A program made the position numbers and the translations under genes. Below the pieces are notes generated by a model. That model was given only the letters and a program-made list of their open reading frames with translations. It made no database searches and was not told the origin of the DNA. Shown one piece after another: positions 23,177-35,893 of a stretch of DNA of 64,000 nucleotides. Within the stretch, counting starts at the first letter, position 1; each line of letters starts with the position of its first letter. Origin of the DNA: Porogramme epimiltina. Its lineage: Eukaryota; Basidiomycota; Agaricomycetes; Polyporales; Polyporaceae. Location: positions 62,001-126,000 of the forward strand of contig FTLJ01000181.1 of the NCBI GenBank assembly GCA_900155495.1, given 5' to 3'.

Positions 23177-25552
23177 TCAAATCAACCTCACACCTACAAA
23201 CAAGGTCTCCCCTTCGACGACATCGTCCGTGTCCCTCTCCGATCCTTCCAGCCCCAACCCCATCACCATCACAGTAGTCTTGAATTCACACACCACCCGC
23301 TCCGCATCCGTAATCACATCCAACGCCATCTCATCAGCCTCGACGATGGTAACCGCCGCCGCCGTCATGTACTCCCCGACGACAGGCCAATTGGGTTTCA
23401 CAAAAAGCAGCGCGTCACACGTGTACCCCTCCTTGGGCGCGCCTCGGGGAGCGCTCGCGGCGACTGCACACGCGGACCCTCCCTCCACCCCAACCAGCTT
23501 CCAGATCTCCCCCGGCGCGACGCACTTCTCGGGGAAGTGCATGAGGACATACTCCGCGACCAGCCCGTGCGGCGTGCACAGCGCCGCGCCGTCCGCCGTG
23601 ACGTGCCCCAGGAGGTCGACGCCGCGCGAAAGGGAGAGCGCGGACGCGTCCGCGGCGTCCGCGCAGAGGAGCGTCCGCGGCGCCCACCCGAAGCCTGGCA
23701 AGCGCAGCTTCGGCGCGCGGTGCGCAAACGCCGCGCGCGGGAGGACGCACGTCGCGAGGAGTACGTGGCGCATGCGCGCGTCGGCGTCCAGCGGCACGAG
23801 CTCCCGCGCGTCGACGCCCGCGAGGAGCCCCGCGACCGCGAGGGTCTCGTCGCTCGTGCGGCTCGTCGTGCGGCGGCTCATCGCGCGCACGACGGTGCCA
23901 AAGGAGAGGTGTCTGTCCGGGTATGCGCGGCGAAGCGAGAGGCGCGAGAGCGATTGGCGGAGGGAGTGGAGGAGGGGGTGGAAGTGGACGTCGAGAACAT
24001 CGCGCGCAGCGTTGAGAAGCTCGTCGAGGTCGACGAGAGCATCCGAAAGCTGCAGAACCAGGCGTCTGGCTAAAAGCGCCTCCTGAAGGGTCCAAATGCG
24101 TTGGAGCCATCCACAAGATGCGATGCGGAGAAGGCGCTCTTCGAGCGGTGCTGTGGACGGACACTGGCGCAGACTAGAGTCGGTGACGAGTACAACTGCC
24201 GCATCGCTGTATGTCTTCGCCATGAGTCCGATAGCGCGCACTCGGGCATCGCGCTTGGAAGGTACGCAGAGGGAGTCCATCCAAAAGGCGCCACTGGGGA
24301 CGAGTTCCCGGGCCAGCGCCGCTATGCGAGCGATCTGACAGGATGGAAGTCCGCGGTCCGTGACGCTGCCCAGGCCATCCGCCCAAACGTGGGAGATCGC
24401 GACGTAAGGAACGTCGCACGCGCGCCGCACGCGGAGGTCGCGCTCTTCAGGAACGATGACAGGAACCGCGTCCTCCGCCAGGGCAGCCAGGACGTCTTCC
24501 AGGGGCGGACGTATGAACTCGCATCCGCACCCTTCTTCCACATGCCGAACCTTGTAGGACCCCTCGTCGATGTTGTCCATAGTGCATTCGCTCTCTGTGC
24601 ACCTTGCATGGCCCTGCGACCCCGCGCGCACCACGGGGGCGAGGCGTGCGGCGTACCCCAGCGTCACGATGCTATCCCCAAGCGACTCTACGACAAACGG
24701 GCACCACCCGCCGTCGATCATCCGCCGCTCAATCGCGCCCGTTGCATCGGGGGCGTGGATGAAGGTCAGGGTGTAGGCATCCTCCCCGCGCACCGCGCGC
24801 GGTATTGCAGAGTCGTCTCCGGGGAAGCACGTACGTCGCGCACCGATGAGGGCCTCGGCGAGCGCGCTGTAGGCGCCAATGATGCACGCGACGGTAGTCT
24901 CAGGGAGGCCGGCTCGATGGAAGATGGAGCGAGAGGTGGTGTGCGCATCCGAGACGAGGCTCATGAGGAGCCCGTATGCTTCCTCCAGCACATCGTCGAT
25001 ACGGACCCTCCAGGCACGGTACGAGTCGACGTCGGCGTCCATGAGCGCGCGGATGGGCAGTCGCCAGTCGTAAAAGAGCAGGGGAAGGTTGGCATCCGTC
25101 AGTATAAAGTTGTGCGTCGCCTGACAGGAACTAGACGGGGCGGCGAGGGCCTCGGGCGAGGTTTCGGAGTGAACCTCTTGGCGAACGAGGAACCGCTCCT
25201 GAATCTGCATCTCCATCGTGGCTTCTAGGAGCCCGAAGGTCAGGGCCGCCTGCCAGAGCGCGGCGCGCTCGAGCATGGGTATGTCGGCCTCGTCGCGGCT
25301 ATTGAGGCGGGCTTCGAAGTACAGGTGGATGGACGTGGAGATGGGATGCCCGTCGTGCGGACCGCCGAGCCAAGGAGCGTCCTCGAAAATGAAGATGTGG
25401 CCCGGAAGGGAGAGGTCGGGCCTGTTGAAGAGTGTGACAGAATCAAAGTCTATGTTTGTTCCTGGGGCTGGAGCTGGAGGCACCCAATCGTCTTCATCGG
25501 AATCCATTGCGGTGCCAGGCGGACACTTGCGGTGCCACGACTCACAAGGCAC
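23177..25552 (-). CDS. HET (heterokaryon incompatibility) domain protein
   Basis: A long single ORF of up to 791 residues. The HET domain is visible in the middle: YVAISHVWADGLG at about 383-395, a WMDSLCVPSKRDARVRAIG segment at about 424-442 followed by AKTYSDAAVVLVTD, and WLQRIWTLQEALLA at about 482-495. This is the standard order of HET blocks. The N-terminal 340 residues are family-specific and include a cysteine/histidine-rich stretch (about 316-344) that could bind metal. HET proteins mediate non-self recognition and regulated cell death in fungi; many basidiomycete members have no assigned partner. The first ATG (25552) or an internal one (25507, MDSDEDDW) could be the start. The gene has no introns, which is somewhat unusual next to intron-rich neighbours. 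Confidence 0.9.
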   Translation of the reverse strand: MPCESWHRKCPPGTAMDSDEDDWVPPAPAPGTNIDFDSVTLFNRPDLSLPGHIFIFEDAPWLGGPHDGHPISTSIHLYFEARLNSRDEADIPMLERAALWQAALTFGLLEATMEMQIQERFLVRQEVHSETSPEALAAPSSSCQATHNFILTDANLPLLFYDWRLPIRALMDADVDSYRAWRVRIDDVLEEAYGLLMSLVSDAHTTSRSIFHRAGLPETTVACIIGAYSALAEALIGARRTCFPGDDSAIPRAVRGEDAYTLTFIHAPDATGAIERRMIDGGWCPFVVESLGDSIVTLGYAARLAPVVRAGSQGHARCTESECTMDNIDEGSYKVRHVEEGCGCEFIRPPLEDVLAALAEDAVPVIVPEERDLRVRRACDVPYVAISHVWADGLGSVTDRGLPSCQIARIAALARELVPSGAFWMDSLCVPSKRDARVRAIGLMAKTYSDAAVVLVTDSSLRQCPSTAPLEERLLRIASCGWLQRIWTLQEALLARRLVLQLSDALVDLDELLNAARDVLDVHFHPLLHSLRQSLSRLSLRRAYPDRHLSFGTVVRAMSRRTTSRTSDETLAVAGLLAGVDARELVPLDADARMRHVLLATCVLPRAAFAHRAPKLRLPGFGWAPRTLLCADAADASALSLSRGVDLLGHVTADGAALCTPHGLVAEYVLMHFPEKCVAPGEIWKLVGVEGGSACAVAASAPRGAPKEGYTCDALLFVKPNWPVVGEYMTAAAVTIVEADEMALDVITDAERVVCEFKTTVMVMGLGLEGSERDTDDVVEGETLFVGVRLI

Positions 25553-26643
25553 TAGGCAGCAGAAGGATCTGAAAGTAGAAGACGAGTCAGGGACAGAACG
25601 CGTACGAAGGAGTGCAGCCAGGTGTACTTAGCGTAAGGTTCTCTGGGTTGTTATCGATCCCAGTGCATCGTCGCATGATGTAAACAAGTCGACCACGGCA
25701 ATGTCAAACGACGTAGATGACGGGATGCCGTAAGCATGCCACTAGCAGAAACGAAAGGGGGCGAGAACCAGCCACAACGAAATGCAAACGGACATGGCCC
25801 GGCGCGCAGTACCTATTGCAAAACAACGCTGCATACCGTTGCACAGACTCAAGGGGCATGCCACGCAACGAAACGACCACGTTTAATAAACGACGTCCCA
25901 GATATTCGCCACGAAGACCTAGCTAGCAGCAGCAGCAGCGCTATAATACACGAACGGGCCATTATGTCAGTAACGTGGGGCTTGCGAGGAACGACGACGG
26001 CGACGAGCAAGGCAGGGCCATCTATAGAGTACGGGTTTAATGGAGGTAGGAGGTGTGGGGGGCGGAGGCAGGGATATAAGAGGGCGCTTGTGATATTATG
26101 TACAGTGCGAACGGAAGGTCGTGATTATATGCGATGCAAAGACAGATGCGAAAGCAATGGACAAAAGCGATGTTGTTGAACGGACGAGGCGGATGCGATG
26201 CAGGGTGAATGATGAATGGGATGGCGGCGCGATGAAGATGCACAATAACCGGAGAATATTAGAGTAGGGCAGAATGGTCGTGATCATGAGCAAACCGTGA
26301 CTGGATGTGAGATGAATGATGGTGAATGAGTATACGTCTACGTGGACGGATGGCTAATGCGGGTGCGGATGCTAGATGAGAAGTGCAGATGGAGGAACGA
26401 CGGAAGATATGGATGAGAAGTGAGGTGGAGCAAGTCAGTGGAGTGAGGCGATAGCTGTCCTGGCGGGGCGACATAGAATCCATGCTCCTGGAAGGAGCAA
26501 TAACGCTGGGATGGAAATGGGCAGATGCGGGATGTGCAGGATGTGCAGGACACGATGATGCACGACAGTCGTCCACCTTCCACGGGCTCGGGGCCGCCGA
26601 TGCACAGAACGTCGGCGTAAGGACGATACCGCCGTCGCTGCGA
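25553..26643. other. Intergenic region, no supported gene
   Basis: This lies between the start of the HET gene and the 3' end of the next minus-strand gene. It contains simple GCA repeats near 25926-25939 and purine-rich sequence around 26200-26560. The overlapping ORFs on both strands lack recognisable motifs. Confidence 0.5.
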
Positions 26644-28866
26644 TCACCGACACGACTCCACGCAGTCTTCGCCCATCCACCCCCTCGGTGGAGGCGGCAG
26701 GTCCATCCCGAGCGTGAACTCGCCGCCATGATGCTGTCCGAGGTCCTCGCATCCGAACGAGCCCTCCTCGTCAAGCATGACCGGCACCTGGACCTCCTTG
26801 CTCAGCGGCTGACACAGCAGCGAGCTCGAAGATAGCGCCCCACCCGACACCGGCGGCGAGCCCGAGCGGTCGCGCCGGATGCTTTGCGTCCGCGTCCGCG
26901 TCATCGGGTGGAGGTGCGCGTACGTCGGCGGCGCATTCGCGTCCACAGGCGCAGCGGCGGCGTGGTGCTCGGGACGGGGAAACGCGAGCAGCCCGCTCTC
27001 GAGGTCAAACTCCTGCACCTCCCGCCACTCGTCCTCCTCGAACTCGTCCAGCCCGCGGCCATAATGCGCCCCGAGCCCGTGACGGCGCCGACGGTGCCGG
27101 TCGTCGTGATCGTCCTCTTCCTCCTCCTCGTCCTCCTCGCACACCGGGAACAGCTGCGCGTCGAGCTCCTTCGTCACCGCCTTCACGCCCACGCTCACCC
27201 CAAACTCCGCGAACACGTCCTGCGCGCCCGCGAACGACGGCCGCCGCTCCACGCCCGCTGCCGCCCCGCCGCGGTGCCGGGGCTCAGGCTCCGCCGCCGC
27301 CGCCGCCTGCATCTGCGCGAGCATCTCCGCAGTGATGGGCTCGCACCGCGCGAGGTCGGAGCTCCGGAACGGCGCCGCGAGGCCGAGGAGCGACATGCGC
27401 GCGCCGCCGACGTAGTCGCGCGCGCTCCACGCCCGCCGCCGGCTCTTGATCTCGAGCACGGTCAGGTTCGAATCGTACGGCGGGCCGCATGCGATCTGTC
27501 GTGGGGTTGAGCCCATCTTGTGTAGGATCGTCTGGAGCCGGCTGCGGAGGTTTCCAAGCGCGTTGTAGGTCGAGGCGTCTATGTCGAAGTCGGGGGATGG
27601 AGGGGAAGGGCTGCGCGGAACAGGTGGGGGCGCCTTGATGTCGATGGATGATAGTCGGGGAGGACCAGCCAGGGGGGACGCGAAGACGGGGGTGAAGGGA
27701 GAAGGGAGGGGCGAGTCTACCGGCGTATGCACTGAAGACCCGTCCGTCTCCGTGCTCACGCTCGTCGCACTGACGGTCGCCAGATCGTCGTCCTCCTCGT
27801 AGGGATCCCGTGACGCCGTCGAGCACGACTGCCGAAGAGGGCTCGTAGACGCCCTAAGCACATGTCCCAGCCCGTGCGCGTTCGCCTCGGACATCATCTC
27901 CCTCATCCTCTCTTCCGTCCTGCGCAGCAGACTTCGGCACGCCCACGCCGGGTACAGGCCGGGAGGGAAGCCGTGCAGCTGTGCGAGCCCGCCAGGTGGG
28001 CACTGGACGTTCGCAAAAGAGGGCGAGCCGGTCGTGGAGAACACAGGAAGAACATAACGCCGGATGATGTCGACGAGCGCGGAACGCGCCTGTGCCCGCA
28101 GCTGTTCGTGCTGCGTCCGGGGCTTCGAGTGTCGTGGGGGCGGGATGGGGGCACGGGGCCGGATCTCCAGGGCGAACGTGGAAGTTGATGGAGGCTCGTA
28201 CGTCGTGGGGGATGCTGGGGGCGACTGCTGCGTGCGAGAGAAAGTGGACAGGGTTCGCGAGTGGGAAGAGGAGGGGATCTTGATCGCAGGAAGGGTTGAG
28301 GCGCGACCAGGGTTTTCGGAGAGCGCACCTTTGACCGCAGCGAAGAGCGACGACAGCAACGATCGTTGACGCTTGTGCCCTTTTCCCGAAAGCGTCGACA
28401 CGGGAGAAACAGGTGCCGAGTATGCTCCAGAGCTTCCGTGGTGCGCTCGCATCGACACTTGGGGCATCTGCATCTTCTCCTGAAGGGTGATCTCGGCGGC
28501 TTGCTGGACGATCATCACGACATTCTCGAGCGCGGTAAGACAGCACCCAGGCCCGCGTTCGGACGGCAGAGGCCAAGAGATGGTGTGTCCATCAACGAAT
28601 GTGCATGAAATAACGAGCTCCGCAGCGTCGAAGACGACTTCGCTGAGGAGAGCCGTGTGCCACGCTGCTTTGTCGAATCCGTGCATGTCCCGGGTGAGCT
28701 CCACAGCGAAGCCCTCCTCGTGCATCATCTCCACTGCCTGCTTTTGCAGGTTCCACGAGTGGGGTGTCGGGATTGCATGCCGCTCCTTCGTGAAGGTAGG
28801 ATCGGTGAGGGCGAGGTTGAAGAGGATGTTGGGATTCGGGTGCACCGGCTTCAACCGGATTTGCAT
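26644..28866 (-). CDS. Protein of unknown function, serine/proline-rich, single exon
   Basis: An intact 740-codon ORF starting MQIRLKPVHPNPNILFNLAL at 28866. I do not recognise a catalytic domain. The first 150 residues look folded, with alternating hydrophobic strands and a helix near residues 125-145. The middle is rich in serine, proline and threonine, with many SP/PSP sites typical of disordered, phosphorylated regions. A second ordered segment, about LRAQARSALVDIIRRYVLPVF, precedes more low-complexity sequence. A strongly acidic run (EEDEEEEEDDHDD) lies near residue 600. The length, the codon use and the absence of stops across 2.2 kb argue for a real gene. It could be a regulatory or cytoskeletal adaptor, but that is only a guess. 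Confidence 0.75.
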   Translation of the reverse strand: MQIRLKPVHPNPNILFNLALTDPTFTKERHAIPTPHSWNLQKQAVEMMHEEGFAVELTRDMHGFDKAAWHTALLSEVVFDAAELVISCTFVDGHTISWPLPSERGPGCCLTALENVVMIVQQAAEITLQEKMQMPQVSMRAHHGSSGAYSAPVSPVSTLSGKGHKRQRSLLSSLFAAVKGALSENPGRASTLPAIKIPSSSHSRTLSTFSRTQQSPPASPTTYEPPSTSTFALEIRPRAPIPPPRHSKPRTQHEQLRAQARSALVDIIRRYVLPVFSTTGSPSFANVQCPPGGLAQLHGFPPGLYPAWACRSLLRRTEERMREMMSEANAHGLGHVLRASTSPLRQSCSTASRDPYEEDDDLATVSATSVSTETDGSSVHTPVDSPLPSPFTPVFASPLAGPPRLSSIDIKAPPPVPRSPSPPSPDFDIDASTYNALGNLRSRLQTILHKMGSTPRQIACGPPYDSNLTVLEIKSRRRAWSARDYVGGARMSLLGLAAPFRSSDLARCEPITAEMLAQMQAAAAAEPEPRHRGGAAAGVERRPSFAGAQDVFAEFGVSVGVKAVTKELDAQLFPVCEEDEEEEEDDHDDRHRRRRHGLGAHYGRGLDEFEEDEWREVQEFDLESGLLAFPRPEHHAAAAPVDANAPPTYAHLHPMTRTRTQSIRRDRSGSPPVSGGALSSSSLLCQPLSKEVQVPVMLDEEGSFGCEDLGQHHGGEFTLGMDLPPPPRGWMGEDCVESCR

Positions 28867-29720
28867 GGCGACGAATTAATGGAATTAATGTAGGATAATG
28901 ACCGTGGGGTGTTGAATGCTGGTGGGTATATTCTATACGACCATAGTTGAAGCTATGCCGTAATGAAAGGAAAGGGGTCGTACGCACTTGGTATCAATGA
29001 ATGGTGACCTCTAGGGCTGCTGGCGACACCCGAACTGATGACTCTACTCCAGTGTATGCGTGCCCGTTGATGAAGGGATGAATGACCGCCAAGGCCGGAG
29101 TGCGGGTAGTCGCCGGATGTGTCGCGTCCCACAGAAGTGAGATTTCAGCGGAAGGGATGCCGGAGACAAGTTGGAGTTAAGGGGGACAGGTTGAGGTTGA
29201 GGCGGACGATGGCAAAGAGACGAGCCAACCGGTGGGACGATTGCAGAGAGAGTTGCAGCAAGGGGTGACGATGGCGAGCGTTGTGCGCATACACCGAACG
29301 AAAAAGAGTCGAAAACGACGTGGGAGAGCCGGGCAGAGGGAAATGGACAAAGGGAAAACGCGGGACAATCAGACGCGCCGGGCGTGGTTGTAAGCAAGAA
29401 AACGTACCTGATGCCAGTCGAGACCACAGCGGAGAAAGGGCCAGCGTGATTTTAGCCACGAGGTGTTCGCAGGTGAGGGCCGGTCGAGCGGGTGGCGGCG
29501 GCGGACGGGACAAAGGGAACGGGCAGCGCGAGTGAGGCTGGGCTGGGCACCGGGGGGAACGACGAGCACGCACCTCGAGGGAGACGCAGAGGACGACGTT
29601 CGGGGTCGTCGCGTCGGGGACGGTCGAAACCAAGACGAAACGCGGGGCGTCCTGGAATTCATTATATCTGATTACATAATACACCCGAATAGGAAGCGCG
29701 CCCGTGGCCGCCGTCAGCCG
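28867..29720. other. Intergenic region, no supported gene
   Basis: Lies upstream of the unknown-function gene and downstream of the PNP gene. Several ORFs overlap on both strands in compositionally biased sequence (for example 29145-29684). None has motifs and they are judged to be chance. Confidence 0.45.
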
Positions 29721-31054
29721 CTACTTCGCGTCGTCGGCCGCGATCAGCTCGACAATCTTCTCGACGAGGCCCTTCATCACCTCCGCCTTCTCCTTTCCAA
29801 TCGCCAGCACCTCCTCGTGCGACACCGTCGCTTCCTCCACCCGCTGCACAGGCCGCCCAGCAAGCTGCCGCGAAACACTTGAGCACGACCGCGTGTGCGC
29901 GACCCGAGGGACTCGGATGCACTCACCTCCGCCTCTACCTCAGCCTTGATGCTCCTGTACTGGTCGGGGATGACCACCGCGTTCGTGACGAGGCTCAGCA
30001 CGAGCACCTCCAACCCCTCCTCCTTCCCAGCGAGCACCTCGGGGATCGTGCTCATCCCGACAACATCCGCACCCGAGTTTCTGAGCATCCGGCCTTCCGC
30101 GGGCGTCTCGTACGTGGGCCCCGATACCCACGCGTACACGCCCTCGGCAAGCGCGCTCGCCCCGAGCTGCAGCTTGTGCGCGGCGAGGAACGCAAAGCGG
30201 CGCAGGGTGGTAGAGTACGCGGTAGAGAGGGGAAGGAAGCGCGGGTACTGCGAACTAACAGGCGGGCCGAGGAGGGGGTTCATCCCCGTGAGGTTCGGGA
30301 ACGCAATGTGGTCTTGTACGACCACGACTGCAACACATGAATGTAAACAATTAGCTCAGACAGAGTAGAGGCAGGGGAAACGCGCACTTGTTCCAACTGC
30401 AAGGTTCTTGTTGAGTGCGCCTGCGGCATTCGTGACTGTGGATGCGGTCAAAATGAGCAAGACCCCGTCGCAAGTCTGCGGTTGTCGCTTACTGATTAGA
30501 TGGCGCACCCCCAGGCGGGCCATGACGCGTATCGGGTAAATCACAGTTGCAAGCTTGTGGCCTTCATAGGGATGCAACTATCTACCGCGCATGGTCAGTC
30601 ACCACTTCCATTCGGTGGGGCGGGAAGGAGTGGAGGGGGGTGCGGCCCCAGAGTCGACGGATAGACGTACGCGTCCAAGCATAACCACAACTGGGACGCC
30701 TTCCCCGGGCCCGATCAGGCCGAACGCAAGCGCACTCTTGTGTCCGTGCACTGCAAGGGATATCCATACGCGCGTCCCGAGTACAGTCCAATCGGATCAC
30801 GTCCAATCGTCAGCTCTCTGCGCTCCCAAAGACGAAGGTGATCAGACCGCACCGGTGCTCTTCCCGAAGCCCGGAAGGACGTCGTACTTGATCTCCACAA
30901 CGTTGCGCATCGCGGCGGCGAGGGTGTGGAGGCCCGACCCACACACGATGCCGACGCGGGGCTTCTGGAGCGGGAGGGGGACGAGCGACTTGAGCGTCGT
31001 GAGCGTCTCCTCGAACGGAAGGGACCTAGGGTCGACGGGGTCGGCGAGGGGCAT
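29721..31054 (-). CDS. PNP: Purine nucleoside phosphorylase
   Basis: Catalyses phosphorolysis of inosine and guanosine to base plus ribose-1-phosphate in purine salvage. The start is the ATG at 31054 (MPLADPVDPRSLPFEETL). Exon 1 (31054-30853) holds GIVCGSGL, the phosphate-binding loop. Exon 2 (30750-30671) starts with the HGHKSALAFG block. Then come HPYEGH, TNAAGALN, VVQDHIAFPNLTGMNPLLGP, a GVYAWVSGPTYETPAE segment, GADVVGMSTIPE and SLVTNA, all in the order of trimeric PNPs of the human type. The last exon encodes the C-terminal helix ending AADDAK, with the stop at 29721-29723. About 325 residues in total, in line with the family. The first intron starts with GTGCGG, which is needed to keep the GHK block in frame. 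It is a housekeeping gene in an otherwise accessory stretch. Confidence 0.93.
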
Positions 31055-34000
31055 GGTTAGATCTGTCGGTGGCGGGATGTCAGCGAGCCTGTCTCCCTCC
31101 TGCCGGGTCGGCGCGTTCTCACCGCTGGGAGTGGTGTCTAGGGCCGGTATATGCTAGGTACGCCGTCAGCTGCGGTCAGTCTGGTGGGGAATGGTGAGTC
31201 GTGGGAGGACGTGGTGGCGGAAAGAGACAGATATCGCGCGGGCTGCAGCTGGGTCGGGACTCGGAGGTGCGGCTGCATCGATTAGCGGACAAGTTAACGC
31301 CTGCCCGATCGGGCAAGGCTCCTGGCGCGAGATAATGGTATGTCGCGCCACCGGCGGTTGCCGCCAGGCACCCCAGCGTCATCGTCACAACTCAAACGCA
31401 ACCTCGCTCTCCCTCTCTCTCCCATCTCCTCCCAGGCTGCCACCCTCCAACCCGTCTCGCACGGATTTGCCGCACGTTAGTCCTGTTCTATTTTAGAGCC
31501 GCGATGTGCTGACTCGGGCCACGCAGGGCGAGGGCCTTTGTAAGAAACAGCCGCGGCCCCGGACCGTCTATATGTCTTCCCAAGCTTGTCCAACGAATTC
31601 GCGATGGCGGAGCAGGATGGTGGCCCATTCCCCTGAATTTTGCTGTAAGGCATCCTCAGAACGTAGGACACACGCCGCTTACGCTATAGCTGCAAGTCCT
31701 GCGGTCTTCCCCCCGACCGTGAGACGGCATCGGTTCATCTCCGAGCCAACGCGTCCGGCTGGCACACCAGCTGGACTCCCCACCACGCAACAAATACATC
31801 CGCGTCGGCGCCTGCACAGATTCACGACCAACGCCACCATCCGCGCTCCTTCCGACCCGCCTTAGCCGTTTCGGCCCTCCGAAGGGGGTCGAACCTGTGC
31901 GTGGGAAGGCTGCACCTTCGATGCAGTGCGCACTCCAGTGCCGGCGGGGAGCAAAGTCTCTTCGAGGATGGCACAACGGGCCGGGACATGTTCGAGACAT
32001 GTGGTCCGGGGTGATGCATACCAGGGACGGCGCTCGATCCTCTTCTCCGCTGTCACTCAGGACAGGTACACGTATGGGGGGCGTGCGATTCCGCACACCA
32101 CCATCCCCGGAAATCTCGTGCTCTCCCACAAAGACCATACCCATGATTGTCGTGATGCGGGAAACGTTCTGTCATTTCCCCTGGAGGCCCGTTCTCCCAC
32201 TACTGTGCCTCCTTCTATTTTTGCGCACTCTGCGCCGGGGCAGGAATAGAAGACGCGAGGCTATTGCCAGTTTCACGAGGAGGCCGAAGAGGCTTGGAAA
32301 TGCTTCCGGGGCTTATCCTATACAGCTGGCATGCCGTCGGACGTGTCGACGTGCCGCGCCTGTCTATGCCCCTGGCATGCAGTGCTCTTCGTCCTAATGA
32401 CGCAGCAGCTTCTCGACCTCGCCCGCAAGTCTTTATTTGGAACTACGCTACTGTGCGCTGCGTAATCCTCTGCGGATACGCTCGGCTTCGGTGACGATAT
32501 GCACTGACACATGTGCGGTCCCGACGCTGGGGGCGTCCGTCCTAGGATTCCCAGCATCTGAAGGCCTTGAGCATGTAGCTCGGGTGTGCAGCCACGAAGG
32601 TCGGGTGGGGCGCATGGCCGGATACACAGGTCTTGACGGATTTCCGAATTTTGAGGACGGTTACTCGACGTGTGTGGGTTCGCCGCCCCGCGCTCCTGCC
32701 ACTGATGCCCTTCCGCTGGGCGCAGATGGTCAGGGTACGCACAATGCGCGTCCAAGTCCCTACCGAATTTACTCACACACGGCGGAGGCTACATCCTCGG
32801 AGTGATTGCAAGTCTGATGGGCCAGCGCCAAGTTTCAATTCCGCGTTCGGGTGCGTTCGTCATTGTATTCTCACCGACTAGAATCGGTGCGGGGAAAGCG
32901 GCGCGGAGAGAAGTATCGCATACGCGTGGACCGTCTTTCTGCCTACACCGCTCCGCGTTGTCTGCGAACGGCTGACACAGAGGGCTTTGCTGGACACTCG
33001 CGAGGTCGGAGGTCTGTCCGGCGTCGGCTCCTATGCTGTCTTCCTTATTCGGCTCGACATCCCAGGCTGCACAGCATTTGACGCAGCTCGCGTGGCAGTG
33101 GCGACGTCGGCCACGCGACTCCAGAGCCCGCGCACTCGTGTGTCTTGTCTCTTGGCCCCAGCAACCTCAGCAGCCGTCGAGACGAGCTGCACAACTCCGC
33201 GCCCAGCCTCGGCCCCGAGTGGAGACCGCCTTTCTCTCGCTATGTGGCTACTGGCCTTTCGCACGACGCGGGTCGTCCAGCTCAAAGTCCACGTCGGCGG
33301 CTTTGTGCTGGCAACAGATTCACCTGCCTGACTCAGGTAGCGCACAAATTACAAGTGGAGCCTTCTCACGTCGATGCCTGACGCTGCCTTGCTCTCACCT
33401 CCAGGCATCTCAGCCCGCTGGAGCCAAAGCGCCCCCTCGTCTCCCGAAATCTCGGTATGGGACCCCCCGCCCCACCGCGTTCCCTTACCCCGATCCATGC
33501 ACGGAACAACGGGACCCACGTCGACGCCCCGCCAGTGCCTATCACCCCGAAACGCTCTCCCATCCCGACGCGGGCGCGCGCATTCCCCCTGCGGGCGACT
33601 GTCGCCGGCCGTCCAGCTGAGGCAAATGATCACCCCGCCGCAAGCAGTGCCCGCTCGCACCCACGTCGTCGCGCGTCGGCGGGCGCGCGCGTCCCAATTT
33701 GCACACCGCGCTCGGGCGGTGGCGGCGGCGCCGAACGCGCCTCCGGCGTGTGACGGAGGCGGAGGCCTGATGAAGGGGGGAGCCGTGAAAGGGTTGCTCG
33801 GATCGCGGCTCCCGCGCTCGCCCCCGCGCGCGGGAGGGTGGGGTGGGGGGCGCTGCGCGGCCGAAATGGCACAGATGCGGGGATGGCCCGTAGCAGCAGC
33901 TCGGCCTCGCACCCTCCGCGCCGGATACCAGTGGCCGCAGCGCGTCCGTGACGCTACGGCGCCCCTGTCGTCGCGGCCATGTACGCGTGTGTGCGTGAGC

Positions 34001-34256
34001 ACGAACGCGCTCCCTGCGCGCCTGCGTGACTCGTCGCGCGCGCGCCCGGTGTACTGGTGTGGGGACGTGGAGGCGGCGGCAGGTCTGTGAACGGTCGCGT
34101 TGATACATGGACGAGCAGTGTTAACGTTCAATCTACCAGTGCGCTATTGGTTCCCGCGGTCCGTGCCACATTGAGGGTGCACTCTGACATGTCCCGTTCA
34201 GGACAGGTACGGCCTCCGTATACGAAGTCTACGCGCCTTCCGGGATGCATGAGGGG
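31055..34256. other. Long gene-poor region between PNP and peroxidase
   Basis: I see no supported gene in 3.2 kb. ORFs occur on both strands (for example 31656-32144 minus, 33374-34090 plus and 33349-34131 minus), but they overlap each other and have no motifs. The part 33350-34080 is very GC-rich, so both strands stay open by composition. The right end should hold the peroxidase promoter, with an ATTGG (inverted CCAAT) near 34145. Confidence 0.5.
34178..34184 (+). promoter_or_regulatory. Possible metal-response element (TGCRCNC)
   Basis: The sequence TGCACTC fits the TGCRCNC metal-response consensus reported upstream of manganese peroxidase genes. It lies 73 bases before the TATA box. A 7-base match can occur by chance. 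Confidence 0.35.
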
Positions 34257-34263
34257 TATATAA
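34257..34263 (+). promoter_or_regulatory. TATA box of the class II peroxidase gene
   Basis: TATATAA lies 136 bases upstream of the ATG at 34399, in a GGGGTATATAACC context like that of other highly expressed genes in this window. Confidence 0.6.
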
Positions 34264-34398
34264 CCCTCTATGCATCGGCGGACAATCCTCAGCACTCTGC
34301 TCTTTCCTCTCCTACCAGCTCCAGTCTCTCCTTTACTGGACTTCGTCGACACTCGACCTTTTTACTAGTGCACTTTCCTTGAGATTAATACCTTCGCC

Positions 34399-35893
<1,495 letters not shown>

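Noticed and set aside
23171..25228. Long plus-strand ORFs (300 and 375 codons) antisense to the HET gene
   Set aside because: The minus strand has clear HET motifs. The plus-strand products are Arg-rich antisense translations.
27284..28576. ORFs in other frames inside the 26644-28866 gene
   Set aside because: They are Arg/Pro/Ala-rich shadows of the long reading frame and disappear when that frame is accepted.
31656..32776. Candidate genes between PNP and peroxidase
   Set aside because: ORFs of 150-160 codons occur on both strands without motifs or consistent splice sites.
33349..34131. Overlapping long ORFs on both strands (260 and 238 codons)
   Set aside because: They lie in very GC-rich sequence where stops are rare, overlap on opposite strands, and have low-complexity Arg/Ala/Pro content with no motif or signal of splicing.
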